From Caenispirillum salinarum AK4 (lineage in GTDB: Bacteria; Pseudomonadota; Alphaproteobacteria; Rhodospirillales; Rhodospirillaceae): a stretch of 64,000 nucleotides of DNA. A program made the translations under genes and the position numbers. Shown piece after piece: positions 46,547-55,922 of the stretch. Numbering within the stretch: the first letter of the stretch is position 1; the number at the start of each line of letters is the position of its first letter. The DNA is taken from positions 1 to 64,000 of the forward strand of contig NZ_ANHY01000022.1 in NCBI RefSeq assembly GCF_000315795.1, given 5' to 3'. The notes under the pieces were generated by a model, which searched no databases, had not been told where the DNA came from, and was given only the letters and a program-made list of their open reading frames with translations.

Positions 46547-47299
46547 TCAGGCGGAGGTATCCACCCCGCCCTGGCCGCCCTCGGGCGTCTGGGCGCCGCC
46601 GCCGTTGCCGTTGCCGGCGTCGCGCTTGGGGCCGCCGCGGCTGACCACCACCATGGCCGGCCGCAGCAGGCGGTCGCGGATCAGGTAGCCGTCCTGGTAG
46701 ACCTCCACGCAGGTGCCGGCGGGAACGTCGGGGTTCTCGACCTCCTGCACGGCCTGATGCAGGTTGGGATCGAAGGCCGCGCCGCGCGCCTCCACCTTCT
46801 GCACGCCGTACTTCTCCAGCGCGCCGGTCAGCGTCTTCTGGGTCATCTCGATGCCGACGGCCAGGTTCTTGAGAAGCTCATTGTTCCTGCGCTTGTCCTC
46901 GGGCGCGGCCAGCAGGGCGCGGTCCAGGTTGTCGGCGACCGTCAGCATCTCCTTCGCGAAGTTGGAGACGGCGTACTTGGAGTTGTCCTCGATGCGCTTT
47001 TCCGCCATGCGCTTGGAATTCTCGGCGTCTGCCAGCGCACGCATGTATTCGGTCTTCAGGCGCTGGACCTCGCCTTCCAGCATGGCGATGCGCTCTTCCG
47101 GCGCCATGTTGTCGGCGGCGGCGGCCTGGGCCTCCTCGTCGGGAACGGTGCCCTGCGGGATGTCGCCGGCCTGCGGGCTCTGTTCACCGGTGTCGGCGGT
47201 GCCGCCGGGGTGGGTACCTTCCTGGCCCTCGTGCTCGGGCACCTCGTTGGGGGTCTCGGCGCCGTTCGCGGCTTGAGCGGGATTATGCTGCTGTGCCAT
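46547..47299 (-). CDS. grpE: Heat-shock protein GrpE
   Basis: Nucleotide-exchange factor for DnaK. It has 250 residues. A disordered Glu/Gln/Ala-rich N-terminus (1-75) precedes the dimer coiled coil (MLEGEVQRLKTEYMRALADA) and the beta-wing domain with the family signature NPDVPAGTCVEVYQDGYLIRD, then a Gly-rich tail. The start at 47299 (MAQQHNPAQ) is 14 bp after the hrcA stop, giving the widespread hrcA-grpE pair. dnaK is not in the window. Confidence 0.96.
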   Translation of the reverse strand: MAQQHNPAQAANGAETPNEVPEHEGQEGTHPGGTADTGEQSPQAGDIPQGTVPDEEAQAAAADNMAPEERIAMLEGEVQRLKTEYMRALADAENSKRMAEKRIEDNSKYAVSNFAKEMLTVADNLDRALLAAPEDKRRNNELLKNLAVGIEMTQKTLTGALEKYGVQKVEARGAAFDPNLHQAVQEVENPDVPAGTCVEVYQDGYLIRDRLLRPAMVVVSRGGPKRDAGNGNGGGAQTPEGGQGGVDTSA

Positions 47300-47313
47300 G
47301 CCTGTGTGTGTCC

Positions 47314-48381
47314 TCAACCAATGAGTCTTCCGACCACCTTCGCGGTGTAGTCCACCAGCGGGATGATGCGGGCGTAATTGATGCGGGTGGGGCCGACCAC
47401 GCCGATGGCCCCGACGATTTCTTCCCGGCCGTTGCGAAACGGGCTGACGATCATCGAACACCCGGCGGCGGTGAACAGGTCGTTCTCCGACCCGATGAAG
47501 ATCTGCACGCCTTCCGCCGCGCCCACCAGATCCAGCAGGCGCAGCATCTGTTCGCGCGTCTCCAGCATGTCGAACAGGTGGCGGATACGCTCCAGGTCCT
47601 CCAGCGCGGTCACGTCCGACAGCAGGTGCGACTGCCCGCGCACGATCAGCGCCCCGTCGGCCTCGCTGCCCGTCCAGGTGCCGAGCCCGGCGGCGATGAC
47701 CTTGCTGGTCAACTCGTCCAGGGCGTGCTTGTGGCTTTCCAGTTCCTTCAGGATCGCCTCGCGCGCTTCCTCCAGCGTGCGGTTGGTCATGCGCGCCGAC
47801 AGGAAGTTCGACGCCTCCACCAGAACGTTGGGCGGCAGGTCGTGGGGCACCTCGACCACGCGGTTTTCCACCACCCCGTTCTGGGTGACGATCACCACCA
47901 GCGCCCGGCCGGGGCCCAGGTTCACGAACTCGATGTGCTTGAGCGGGCTTTCGGTCTTGGGCGCCATGACCAGCCCGGCGCACAGCGACAGGCCGGAAAG
48001 GGTATGCGTCGCCTCGGCCAGCACGTCTTCCATCGACTTGTTGCTGGCGCGGCATTGCAGGTCGATCCGCGCCCGCTCCTCGTCGGTCAGGCTGCCGATC
48101 TCCAGCAGGCCCGAGACGAACATGCGCAGGCCCAGCTCCGTCGGCAGCCGGCCGGCGGAGGTGTGGGGGGCATAGAGAAGCCCCAGGTCTTCCAGGTCCG
48201 CCAGCACGTTGCGGATGGTCGCCGGCGACAGCGAGGTCTGCAGGCGCTTGGACAGGGTCCGGCTGCCCACGGGCTCGCCGGTCTGCACATAGGCATCCAC
48301 GACGTGCCGCAGGATTTCCCGCGACCGCTGGTTCAGCTCCGCGACGGCGGTGGAGTTTTTCAGTGTGTCTCGCGTCGACAC
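47314..48381 (-). CDS. hrcA: Heat-inducible transcription repressor HrcA
   Basis: Represses chaperone genes by binding CIRCE elements. It has 355 residues with a GTG start at 48381. The N-terminal winged helix has LNQRSREILRHVVDAYVQTG and SLSPATIRNVLADLEDLGLL; the middle and C-terminal domains include HIEFVNLGPGRALVVIVTQNG and VGPTRINYARIIPLVDYTAK, all standard. No CIRCE inverted repeat was found upstream here, so in this organism its target is presumably groESL elsewhere. Confidence 0.96.
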   Translation of the reverse strand: MSTRDTLKNSTAVAELNQRSREILRHVVDAYVQTGEPVGSRTLSKRLQTSLSPATIRNVLADLEDLGLLYAPHTSAGRLPTELGLRMFVSGLLEIGSLTDEERARIDLQCRASNKSMEDVLAEATHTLSGLSLCAGLVMAPKTESPLKHIEFVNLGPGRALVVIVTQNGVVENRVVEVPHDLPPNVLVEASNFLSARMTNRTLEEAREAILKELESHKHALDELTSKVIAAGLGTWTGSEADGALIVRGQSHLLSDVTALEDLERIRHLFDMLETREQMLRLLDLVGAAEGVQIFIGSENDLFTAAGCSMIVSPFRNGREEIVGAIGVVGPTRINYARIIPLVDYTAKVVGRLIG

Positions 48382-48556
48382 GCGCGTAACCCTTCGGAAT
48401 CACGACCGCTCCGGAATGTAGGGAAGGGGGCGGAACCCGTCAACGCGCCCGCCATGCCCGGATGCACGGCCTTTTCAAGCGCCGGTGGAGGCGCTAGCCT
48501 GCCGGGCAACGGATTCCGCCGAGTCCCAACGGCTCCCCCAACGAGAGGTACACCCC

Positions 48557-49276
48557 ATGCGACCTTCCGGCCGCGCCGCCGACGCCCTTCGCCCGGTCAC
48601 CCTGGAACCGGGCTTCGCCAAACACGCCGAGGGATCGTGCTTCATCCGCTTCGGCGACACCCATGTGCTGTGCACCGCCAGCGTGGACGAGCGCGTGCCG
48701 CCCTGGCTGCGCGGCCAGGGACGCGGCTGGGTGACGGCGGAATACGGCATGCTGCCGCGCGCCACCCACACCCGCGGCGACCGCGAGGCCGCGCGCGGCA
48801 AGCAGTCGGGCCGCACCCAGGAAATTCAGCGCCTCATCGGCCGCTCGTTGCGCTCGGTGGTGAACCTCAAGGGCATGGGCGAGATGCAGATCAAGGTGGA
48901 CTGCGACGTCATCCAGGCCGACGGCGGCACCCGCTGCGCCTCCATCACCGGCGGCTACGTGGCGCTGTACCAGGCCTTCCAGAAGCTGGTGAGCCTGGGC
49001 GTGCTGTCGGCCGTGCCCATGACCGACGAGGTGGCGGCGGTGTCCTGCGGCATCTACAAGGGCACGCCGGTGCTGGACCTGGATTATGCCGAGGACAGCA
49101 GCGCCGACGCCGACTCCAACTTCGTCATGACCGCCAAGGGGCTGATCGTCGAGGTCCAGACCACCGCCGAGGAACACCCCTTCGAGCAGAGCCAACTGAC
49201 CGCCATGATGGACCTGGCAACGGCCGGCATCGCCGAACTGGCCACCAAGCAGCGCGCCGCGCTGGGCCTGGACTGA
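48557..49276 (+). CDS. rph: Ribonuclease PH
   Basis: Phosphorolytic 3'-exoribonuclease that trims tRNA 3' ends. It has 239 residues, the standard length, from the ATG at 48557 ([14 protein letters not shown]) preceded by GAGAGG. Signature segments are [38 protein letters not shown] and the phosphate-site [20 protein letters not shown]. Divergent from hrcA and followed 16 bp later by rdgB, a conserved pairing. Confidence 0.97.
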   Translation: MRPSGRAADALRPVTLEPGFAKHAEGSCFIRFGDTHVLCTASVDERVPPWLRGQGRGWVTAEYGMLPRATHTRGDREAARGKQSGRTQEIQRLIGRSLRSVVNLKGMGEMQIKVDCDVIQADGGTRCASITGGYVALYQAFQKLVSLGVLSAVPMTDEVAAVSCGIYKGTPVLDLDYAEDSSADADSNFVMTAKGLIVEVQTTAEEHPFEQSQLTAMMDLATAGIAELATKQRAALGLD

Positions 49277-49292
49277 GGGAGCGCTACGACCC

Positions 49293-49892
49293 ATGGCACG
49301 CAAGTTCGAGGGCGGCCGCCTGGTCGTCGCCAGCCACAACCCCGGCAAGGTGCGCGAGATCAACGACCTCTTGCGCCCCTTCAGGGTGGAAGCGGTGTCG
49401 GCCGGCGACCTGAACCTGCCCGAGCCCGAGGAGACGGGCGTGACGTTTGCCGAGAACGCCATCCTGAAGGCCAAGGCGGCGGCGGAGGCCTCCGGCCTTC
49501 CCGCCCTGTCCGACGACAGCGGCTTGTCGGTGAATGCGCTGGACGGCGCGCCGGGCATCTATTCCGCGCGCTGGGCGGGGCCGGGGAAGGACTTCGGCAT
49601 CGCCATGAAGCGGGTGAACACAGAGATGGTCGGCAAGGACGACCCGCGCGCGCAATTCATCTGCGCGCTGTGCCTCGCTTGGCCGGACGGGCACGTGGAG
49701 GTGTTCGAGCGCACGGTGGACGGGGTGATTTCCTGGCCGCCGACGGGGACGAAGGGCTTCGGCTACGACCCGATCTTCCGCCCCGAGGGCCACACCATCA
49801 CCTTCGGCGAGATGGAGCCGGAGAAGAAACACGCCATGAGCCACCGCGCCCGGGCGTTCGAGCAGCTGGTGGACAACTGCTTCCAGAAATAG
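49293..49892 (+). CDS. rdgB: XTP/dITP diphosphatase (RdgB/HAM1)
   Basis: House-cleaning pyrophosphatase that removes inosine and xanthosine triphosphates. It has 199 residues, the usual size. [17 protein letters not shown] is the conserved N-terminal substrate motif; [19 protein letters not shown] contains the metal-binding acidic cluster; [11 protein letters not shown] follows and [13 protein letters not shown] closes it. Converges with the TauE/SafE gene after a single base. Confidence 0.97.
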   Translation: MARKFEGGRLVVASHNPGKVREINDLLRPFRVEAVSAGDLNLPEPEETGVTFAENAILKAKAAAEASGLPALSDDSGLSVNALDGAPGIYSARWAGPGKDFGIAMKRVNTEMVGKDDPRAQFICALCLAWPDGHVEVFERTVDGVISWPPTGTKGFGYDPIFRPEGHTITFGEMEPEKKHAMSHRARAFEQLVDNCFQK

Positions 49893-49893
49893 C

Positions 49894-50730
49894 TCAGGTC
49901 GCAAGGCCGTAGATCATGCGGGCAGCGGTGGCGAACAGGAACAGCGCAAACGCCGCCCGCAGCATCCTCGGGTTGATGGTGTGGGCGATCCTGGCACCCA
50001 GCGGCGCGGCCAGTACGGTACAAGGCACGATCACCGCGAAGCCGATGAGGTTCACGTAGCCCACCGTCCCCGGCGGCAGGCCCTCCGCTCCCAGACCGGA
50101 GACCAGGAACCCGATCGCACCCGGCACGCCGATAATCAGCCCGATCGCCGCCGCCGTGCCGACCGCGCGGCGGATGGGGTAGGCGAAGGCCGAGAGCGTC
50201 GGCACCGACAGCGTGCCGCCGCCAATGCCCATCATTACCGAGATCCCGCCGATCACCGTCGCCATGGCCGCCTGTCCCGGCAGGGCCGGCAGGCCCTCGC
50301 GCAGGGTCCAGCCCTCCTTCCGGAAGGCCATGTTGGCGGAAACCAGTAGAGCCACGGCGGCGAAGACGCCCGTCAGCGCGGCCCCGCCCACGGTGCCGCC
50401 GATCACGGTACCGATCACCACGCCGACGAAGACCCACGGCCCCCAGCGTTTCAGCAAATCCACATCCACCGAGCCGCGCTTCCAATGGGCGCGGATGGAG
50501 CTTATCGACGTCGGGATGATGGTCGCGAGCGAGGTGCCGACGGCCACATGCATCCGCACGCCCTCGTCCACGCCGATCAGGGTGAACAGGTGGTAGAGCA
50601 TGGGCACGATGACGATGCCCCCGCCCACCCCCAGCAACCCCGCCAGAACACCCGCCACGACACCCGTCGCCAGCAGGGCGGCGACCAGGGCCACGAGGGT
50701 GCCGGCATCGGCGGCGAACAGGGCGTCCAT
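49894..50730 (-). CDS. TauE/SafE-family sulfite/organosulfonate-type permease
   Basis: Integral membrane exporter of 278 residues with about eight helices. The two TauE/SafE repeats are visible in VLAGLLGVGGGIVIVPMLYH and VIGGISVMMGIGGGTLSVPT, each with the G-x-G-G-G motif. Family members move sulfite, sulfoacetate or other sulphur/carboxylate anions; nothing adjacent fixes the substrate here. Its upstream side is a large palindromic cassette separating it from the cobalamin operon. Confidence 0.88.
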   Translation of the reverse strand: MDALFAADAGTLVALVAALLATGVVAGVLAGLLGVGGGIVIVPMLYHLFTLIGVDEGVRMHVAVGTSLATIIPTSISSIRAHWKRGSVDVDLLKRWGPWVFVGVVIGTVIGGTVGGAALTGVFAAVALLVSANMAFRKEGWTLREGLPALPGQAAMATVIGGISVMMGIGGGTLSVPTLSAFAYPIRRAVGTAAAIGLIIGVPGAIGFLVSGLGAEGLPPGTVGYVNLIGFAVIVPCTVLAAPLGARIAHTINPRMLRAAFALFLFATAARMIYGLAT

Positions 50731-50758
50731 TCCATTTCCTTCAACAAGCGCTGCGCGC

Positions 50759-50892
50759 TCGGGGCCGCGGCCCCGAACCCCGCTTGGAGGGCACAGCCCT
50801 CCAAACCTCCCAGTCTCTTATTACTAAACAAAAAACTGGAGAGTTCGAGAGGCTGTGCCTCTCGATCAGGGGCTCCGGGGGCGGAAGCCCCT
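50759..50892. repeat. Four-hairpin palindromic cassette, also terminator of the cob operon
   Basis: Four hairpins in a row: TCGGGGCCGCGGCCCCGA (50759-50776), TTGGAGGGC-ACA-GCCCTCCAA (50784-50804), CGAGAGGC-TGT-GCCTCTCG (50846-50864) and AGGGGCT/AGCCCCT (50868-50892). The left and right pairs are arranged as mirror images around an A+T-rich centre. On the minus strand the third hairpin is followed about ten bases later by TTTTTT, fitting termination after cobM. Confidence 0.7.
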
Positions 50893-50902
50893 GGAAGCTG
50901 TA

Positions 50903-51670
50903 TCACCCAGCCTTCGGCCTAAGAACGTGCGTATGATCGGCGGCATAGAGCCGGCTGTCGGTGAACTCGGCGCCGCCTTCCTCCAGCACCCGCCCCACCA
51001 GGATGAGCGCCGTGCGGGTGATCCCCGACTCCTTCACCTTCGGGCGGATGTCCGACAGCCGCCCCCGGATCACCATCTGGTCCGGCCAGGTCGCGCGGTA
51101 GATGACCACCACCGGGCAATCGGCGCCGTAGTGGGGGGTGAGTTCGTCCACCACATGCTTGAGGTTGTTGACCGACAGGTGCAGGGCCAGCGTCGCGCCC
51201 GTGGCGCCGAAGGCGGCCAGGGTTTCGTTGTTGGGCATGGCCGAGGACCGCACCGCCGTCCGGGTCAGCACGATGGACTGGCTGACGTCGGGCAGGGTGA
51301 GTTCCTGGCACAGCTCCGCCGCCGCCGCCGCGAAGGCCGGCACGCCGGGCGTCACGTCGTAGGGGATGTCCAGCGCCTCCAGCCGCCGGATCTGTTCCGC
51401 GATGGCGCCGTAGAGGCTGGGGTCGCCGGAGTGCACGCGGGCGACATCGTGGCCCTGCGCATGGGCCTCTTCCATCAGCGCGATGATCTGGTCCAGGTGC
51501 AGGGGCGCGGTGTCGACCACCTTCGCCCCCTCGGGCGCTTCCGCCACCACCTCGGCCGGCACCAGCGACCCGGCGTAGAGCACGACGGGGCACTTCTGGA
51601 TGAGCTTCAGGCCGCGCACGGTGATGAGGTCGGGCGCGCCGGGACCGGCGCCGATGAAATGGACGGTCAT
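50903..51670 (-). CDS. cobM: Precorrin-4 C11-methyltransferase
   Basis: SAM-dependent corrin-ring methylase of cobalamin synthesis, 255 residues. The tetrapyrrole-methylase N-terminus [20 protein letters not shown] and [16 protein letters not shown] (near residue 82) are typical of CobM/CbiF, as is [17 protein letters not shown]. Its ATG overlaps the stop of the RcnB-like gene by four bases. It is the last gene of the cob operon. Confidence 0.94.
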   Translation of the reverse strand: MTVHFIGAGPGAPDLITVRGLKLIQKCPVVLYAGSLVPAEVVAEAPEGAKVVDTAPLHLDQIIALMEEAHAQGHDVARVHSGDPSLYGAIAEQIRRLEALDIPYDVTPGVPAFAAAAAELCQELTLPDVSQSIVLTRTAVRSSAMPNNETLAAFGATGATLALHLSVNNLKHVVDELTPHYGADCPVVVIYRATWPDQMVIRGRLSDIRPKVKESGITRTALILVGRVLEEGGAEFTDSRLYAADHTHVLRPKAG

Positions 51671-52182
51671 GACGACAGTACGTTCTCCATGATGTCGAGG
51701 ATAAGCCGCGTCCCCTGCTCGATGAGGATGACGTCGGAACCCACCACCACGCGGTCGATGCCCTGGCCGCGGCGGGGCAGGCGGTCGATCAGGTCGCGGG
51801 GCAGCGGCTCGGGGGCGAGGCCCGGCGGCAGGGTGCCGTTGCGCTGCACCTGCCGGGCGAGGCCGGGCGGCAGCTGGTCGCGCTTGGCCAGGCCCGGCGG
51901 CAGCCTGGAGCGGTCGGTGCCCGCGAAGTAGTCGCGGATGAGGCGGCGCTCCACCTCCGTCAGCACGGTGTCGAGGATGATGTCGCCGACATCCGCCTCG
52001 CCCTTCCTCAGCGGCGCGATCAGGGCCTCGGTGCCGTTGCCCTGGCCCTGGCCCTTGGAGGGGCCGCCGGCGTGGTCGGGCTTGCCCTTGCCCTCCGGCG
52101 GGGCGGCCATGGCGGGGCCGGCGGCGGTCAGCAGGGCCGCGAGCGCGGTCGAAAGGATCAGGGCGGATGCGGATCGGGTCAT
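51667..52182 (-). CDS. Exported RcnB/CigR-like protein inside the cobalamin operon
   Basis: Periplasmic or membrane-associated protein of 171 residues with a signal peptide ending near AMAAP, a Gly/Lys/Gln-rich linker, and three LPPGLA repeats at 94-99, 104-109 and 118-123. The C-terminus [20 protein letters not shown] resembles the conserved end of the RcnB family (E. coli RcnB tunes nickel/cobalt export) and of Salmonella CigR. It lies 4 bp after cbiG/cobJ and overlaps cobM by four bases, so it is co-expressed with cobalt-using enzymes. A metal role is inferred from this context only. Confidence 0.72.
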   Translation of the reverse strand: MTRSASALILSTALAALLTAAGPAMAAPPEGKGKPDHAGGPSKGQGQGNGTEALIAPLRKGEADVGDIILDTVLTEVERRLIRDYFAGTDRSRLPPGLAKRDQLPPGLARQVQRNGTLPPGLAPEPLPRDLIDRLPRRGQGIDRVVVGSDVILIEQGTRLILDIMENVLSS

Positions 52183-52186
52183 GGTG

Positions 52187-54007
52187 TCACTCTCCTGCCG
52201 GTTGAGCGTCTCCGGTGGCGGTCAGCTTGGCCGCGTAGCCGCGCGGCGTATAAAGCCAAACGCGCCCGCCCTGCTCAACGAGGCGACTTTCGCGGTTGCC
52301 GACCATCACAAGCGTGAGCATGTCGGCCATATCGGGCGAAAGTTCGGCAAGGGTGGTGAAGGTGACGCTTTCGTCCGGCCGGCCCAGGTTGCGGGCCAGC
52401 ACCACCGGCGTGGTGCCGGGGCGGCCGGTCAGCAGCACGTCCCGCGCCCGCGCCAGATGGTCGCGCCGGCGCTTGGAGACGGGGTTGTAGAAGGCCACCA
52501 CGAAGTCGCCCGCCGCCGCGCCGTGCAGGCGGGCGTCGATGACGTCCCACGGGGTCAGAAGGTCCGACAGGCTGATGGTGCAGAAGTCATGCCCGATGGG
52601 CGCGCCGGAGCGCGCGGCGGCGGCCTGGATGGCGGAGACGCCGGGCTCCACCGTGAGGTCGACGAAGCGCCAGGCGGGGTTGGCTTCCGTCGCGATCAGC
52701 TCGAACACCAGGGTCGCCAGGGCATAGATGCCGGCATCGCCGGAGCACACCAGGGCCACGTCGCGGCCCTCGCCGGCTAGGTCCAGGGCGACGCGGGCGC
52801 GGTCGGCCTCCGCCCCCAGGTCGGACTGGTGCCAGGTCTTGCCCTTGGCGGCCGGGCCGAGCAGGTCGAGATAGAGGCCGTAGCCGACAAGGTCGGTCGC
52901 GCCCGCCACGGCGGCGGAGACGGCGGGCGTGCGCCAGCCGTCCTGGCCGGGGCCGATGCCCACCACCGTCAGCCGCCCCAGGCCGCGCCCCACGGCGCCC
53001 GCGTCGATGGGCGTGGGCGCCAGGGCGACGGCGCAGGTGGCGCGGGTGGTCTTCTTCTTGGGCACGATGAGCGTCGCCTCGGGCCCGGCGGCGGCGAGCG
53101 CGGCGCCCTCGGACACCCCATGGCAGCCCACTTCCGCGAAGACGACCTCGGAGGGGGTTTGCAGGCGCGGCGTTTCGCGCTCCAGTTCCTCGGCGGTGAA
53201 GAAGCGGGCCGGCACGCCCAGCATGGCGGCGACGGCGCGCACGGCGGCCTCGTCGGCCTTCAGGTCCAGCGAGCAGACGCAGGCAACGGCCTTTTCCGAG
53301 AGGCCGGCGCGGGCGAGCGTGTCGCTGACCAGCGTCGCCACCTCGGCCGGATCATCGCCGCGCTCGCACCCGACGCCGACGGCCAGCACCGGCGGGTGGA
53401 TCACCAGCGCGTCCCGGCCCACATCCAGCCGCTCCGTCACCCGGATGACGTGGGCGGCGGCGTCGGACTGGGGCAGGGCGGCGAGCCAGGGCGCATCCCC
53501 CTCCACCGTCACCGGCTGCCCGGCCGCCAGCGCGGCCATGACGGGCTTGGCAGCGGCGGGATTGGCGAGGCTCCAGCCCTTGGGCGGCTCGTCCAGGGCG
53601 ATGCCGTGGGTGACGTCGCCGGCGGTGGTGACGGCGGCCGCGCCCTCCAGCGCCTCGGCGATGCGGCGGGCGAGCGCGTTGGCGCCGTGGTGACCGCCCA
53701 GCAGCGGCACGGCGCACGATCCGTCCTGCGCCACGGCGACCACCGGCGGCTCCGCCTGCTTGTCGCCCAGCACCGGCGCGACGGCACGGATGAGGATGCC
53801 GCTCGCGCAGACGCCGATGATGGGCCGCCCGGCGGCGAACAGGGCACGGACGTGGGCCATGGTGTCGTCGAAGGCCACATCGGCGCCGTCCGCCCGTCCG
53901 CGCAGGCCGTGGACCTCGGCATCGGGCAGGGCGGCGGCTTTCAGGCGCGCGGCGATGGCGAGGCCGGTGTCGTTCAGGCAGAGCAGGACGGGCGCGGGCG
54001 AGGTCAT
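52187..54007 (-). CDS. cobJ: CbiG-CobJ fusion: cobalt-precorrin-5A hydrolase-like / precorrin-3B C17-methyltransferase
   Basis: Two-domain cobalamin enzyme of 606 residues. The N-terminal half (1-340) is CbiG/CobE-like: VCASGILIRAVAPVL, GGHHGAN at 104-110 and GVGCERGDDPAEV near 211. The C-terminal half (from about 345) is a tetrapyrrole methylase with LTVVGIGPGQD, GDAGIYALATLVFE and HDFCTISLSDLLTPW, matching CobJ/CbiH, the ring-contraction methylase. CbiG is normally an anaerobic-pathway enzyme while the other genes here are named for the aerobic route. ATG overlaps the cobI stop by four bases. Confidence 0.9.
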   Translation of the reverse strand: MTSPAPVLLCLNDTGLAIAARLKAAALPDAEVHGLRGRADGADVAFDDTMAHVRALFAAGRPIIGVCASGILIRAVAPVLGDKQAEPPVVAVAQDGSCAVPLLGGHHGANALARRIAEALEGAAAVTTAGDVTHGIALDEPPKGWSLANPAAAKPVMAALAAGQPVTVEGDAPWLAALPQSDAAAHVIRVTERLDVGRDALVIHPPVLAVGVGCERGDDPAEVATLVSDTLARAGLSEKAVACVCSLDLKADEAAVRAVAAMLGVPARFFTAEELERETPRLQTPSEVVFAEVGCHGVSEGAALAAAGPEATLIVPKKKTTRATCAVALAPTPIDAGAVGRGLGRLTVVGIGPGQDGWRTPAVSAAVAGATDLVGYGLYLDLLGPAAKGKTWHQSDLGAEADRARVALDLAGEGRDVALVCSGDAGIYALATLVFELIATEANPAWRFVDLTVEPGVSAIQAAAARSGAPIGHDFCTISLSDLLTPWDVIDARLHGAAAGDFVVAFYNPVSKRRRDHLARARDVLLTGRPGTTPVVLARNLGRPDESVTFTTLAELSPDMADMLTLVMVGNRESRLVEQGGRVWLYTPRGYAAKLTATGDAQPAGE

Positions 54008-54705
54008 GGGCGGTTCCGGGTCAGCAGGAGGGAGAAATAGGGGACGCCCTCGGAGAGCGCCTCGGGCAGCGACAGCACGCGCTGGTCTTCATGGCCGGCG
54101 CGCACCACGACTACGGCGCCCTCGGCCCGGCCCAGGCGGTCGAGCACGGCGGCGACCTTGGGCAGGTGGCGGCCGAGCTTCATGACGGCGGCGGCCTCGG
54201 TCGCGGCGAGACGGGCGGACAGGGCGTCCTCGGGCAGCGTGGCGGGAAGGACCGTCAGCCCCTCGTCCAGCGACACCACGGGGCGCGCGGCCACGGCGGC
54301 GCAGGCGGCGACGCTGGTGATGCCGGGGACGATCGCGACGGGGAACCGGCCGGCAAGGCGCTCCAGCAGGTACATGAACGAGCCGTAGAACAGCGGATCG
54401 CCCTCGCACAGCACGGCGGCGTCGCGGCCCTCGGCCAGATGACCGGCAAGCGTGTCGGCGGCGGCGTCATAGGCCGCCAGCGCCGATTCGCGCCCCTTCG
54501 AGACGAAGTCCATGACGATGGGGACCTCGATCTTGCCGGGATGAATCCACTCCGCCACCACGGCGCGCGCCATGGAATGCCCTTCCGGGTTGGCAGGCCA
54601 GGCGATGACGGGGCAGGCACGCAAGAGCCGCAACGCCTTGAGCGTCACCAGTTCCGGATCGCCGGGGCCGACGCCCAGGCCGTAAAGGGTGCCGGGGGCC
54701 GTCAT
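54004..54705 (-). CDS. cobI: Precorrin-2 C20-methyltransferase
   Basis: Adds the C20 methyl group, the first corrin-specific methylation. It has 233 residues, standard for CobI/CbiL. LYGLGVGPGDPELVTLKALR is the family N-terminus and CEGDPLFYGSFMYLLERL the central motif; VPGITSVAACAAVA follows. The ATG overlaps the stop of cobL by four bases (ATGA). A very long in-frame upstream extension is the shadow of cobL and is not used. Confidence 0.94.
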   Translation of the reverse strand: MTAPGTLYGLGVGPGDPELVTLKALRLLRACPVIAWPANPEGHSMARAVVAEWIHPGKIEVPIVMDFVSKGRESALAAYDAAADTLAGHLAEGRDAAVLCEGDPLFYGSFMYLLERLAGRFPVAIVPGITSVAACAAVAARPVVSLDEGLTVLPATLPEDALSARLAATEAAAVMKLGRHLPKVAAVLDRLGRAEGAVVVVRAGHEDQRVLSLPEALSEGVPYFSLLLTRNRP

Positions 54706-55922
54706 GGTTTCACCGCCACAAGCTGGGTGACCGGCGCCAGCGCGTCCCACACATGCAGGCCGCCGGGGGTTTCCTTCAGGTGGCTCGCACTGATGCGGGT
54801 GAGCGTGCCGTTCCAGGCCGCGCGCCGGTCGATCAAGCGCGCCTCCGCCTCGGCGGTGACGGCGTTGGCGACCAGCCGCCCGCCGGGCTTGAGCGCGTTC
54901 CACGCCGCGTCCAGCATTCCGGGGCGCGAGACGCCGCCGCCGACGAAGACGGCATCGGGCGCCGGTCCGGCCTCGGCCAGCGCGGCGGGGGCCTCGCCGG
55001 CGACCACGCGCAGGCCCGGTGTGCCCAGCGTGGCGGCGTTCTCGGCGATCATGGCGCGGCGGCCGGCGTGGAGTTCGACGGCGACGGCCTGGGCGCCGTC
55101 GGCCGCGCGCATCCATTCGATGGCGACCGATCCGCAGCCGGCGCCGATATCCCACAGCACCTGCCCCGGCAGGGGCGCGAGGGCGGAGACGGTGGCGGCG
55201 CGGGCCACGCGCTTGGTCAGCTGTCCATCATGGCGGAAGGCATCGTCCGGCAGGCCCGGCGTGCGCGGCAGCACGCGGGCGCCGGCGTCGGCCTCGCAGG
55301 CGACGGCAAGGGTGTTGAGGTCGGGCACCGGTTCGCCGTCCCAGGCCTCGGCCGTGCCCTCCCGCCGGCCTTCGCGGGGGCCGCCCATGTGCCAGAGCGC
55401 GGTGATGGCCGACGGGCCGAAGCCGTGGCGGGTCAGAAGCGCCGCCACCGCCGCCGGGCTGGTCCCGTCCGCCGACAGCACCAGCAGGCGGGCGCCGGGG
55501 GTCAGGTGCGGGATCAGGCCCTCCAGCGGGCGGCCGTGGACGGTGAGCAGCCGGCAGTCCTGCACCGGCCAGCCCATGCGGGCGGCGGCTAGGCTGAAGG
55601 CGCTGGCGTGCGGCAGCACCACCATTTCCGCCGGGTCGAAGCGCCGCGCCAGCGTCGCGCCCAGGCCGTAGAGCATGGGGTCGCCGCTCGCCAGGACCAC
55701 CACGCCGGGCGTTCCGCGCCGCGACTCGATGGCGGCCAGCGTTTCTTCCAGCGAGGACCATTCTATGCGCACTGCATCCGTTTCCGGTGCAAGCGCCAAG
55801 TGCCGCGCCCCGCCGGCAAGCACGGCAGCCTCCTCGACCACCGACCGGGCGGCCGGGGAAAGGCCGTCCAGGCCGTCCTCCCCGATGCCGACGACGGTGA
55901 GCCAGGGCGCGGGCGCGATCAC
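54702..55922 (-). CDS. cobL: Precorrin-6Y C5,15-methyltransferase (decarboxylating)
   Basis: Bifunctional CobL of 406 residues: the N-terminal CbiE-type domain (WLTVVGIGEDGLDGLSPAAR, VVLASGDPMLYGLGATLA) methylates C5, and the C-terminal CbiT-type domain (LWDIGAGCGSVAIEWM, DAVFVGGGVSRPGMLD) methylates C15 and decarboxylates. GTG start at 55922, overlapping the cobH stop as GTGA. Confidence 0.94.
   Translation of the reverse strand: MIAPAPWLTVVGIGEDGLDGLSPAARSVVEEAAVLAGGARHLALAPETDAVRIEWSSLEETLAAIESRRGTPGVVVLASGDPMLYGLGATLARRFDPAEMVVLPHASAFSLAAARMGWPVQDCRLLTVHGRPLEGLIPHLTPGARLLVLSADGTSPAAVAALLTRHGFGPSAITALWHMGGPREGRREGTAEAWDGEPVPDLNTLAVACEADAGARVLPRTPGLPDDAFRHDGQLTKRVARAATVSALAPLPGQVLWDIGAGCGSVAIEWMRAADGAQAVAVELHAGRRAMIAENAATLGTPGLRVVAGEAPAALAEAGPAPDAVFVGGGVSRPGMLDAAWNALKPGGRLVANAVTAEAEARLIDRRAAWNGTLTRISASHLKETPGGLHVWDALAPVTQLVAVKP

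Noticed and set aside
48382-48556. CIRCE operator or RpoH promoter upstream of hrcA
   Set aside because: No TTAGCACTC-N9-GAGTGCTAA palindrome. A CTTG at 48479-48476 (minus) resembles a -35 element but the -10 match is poor.
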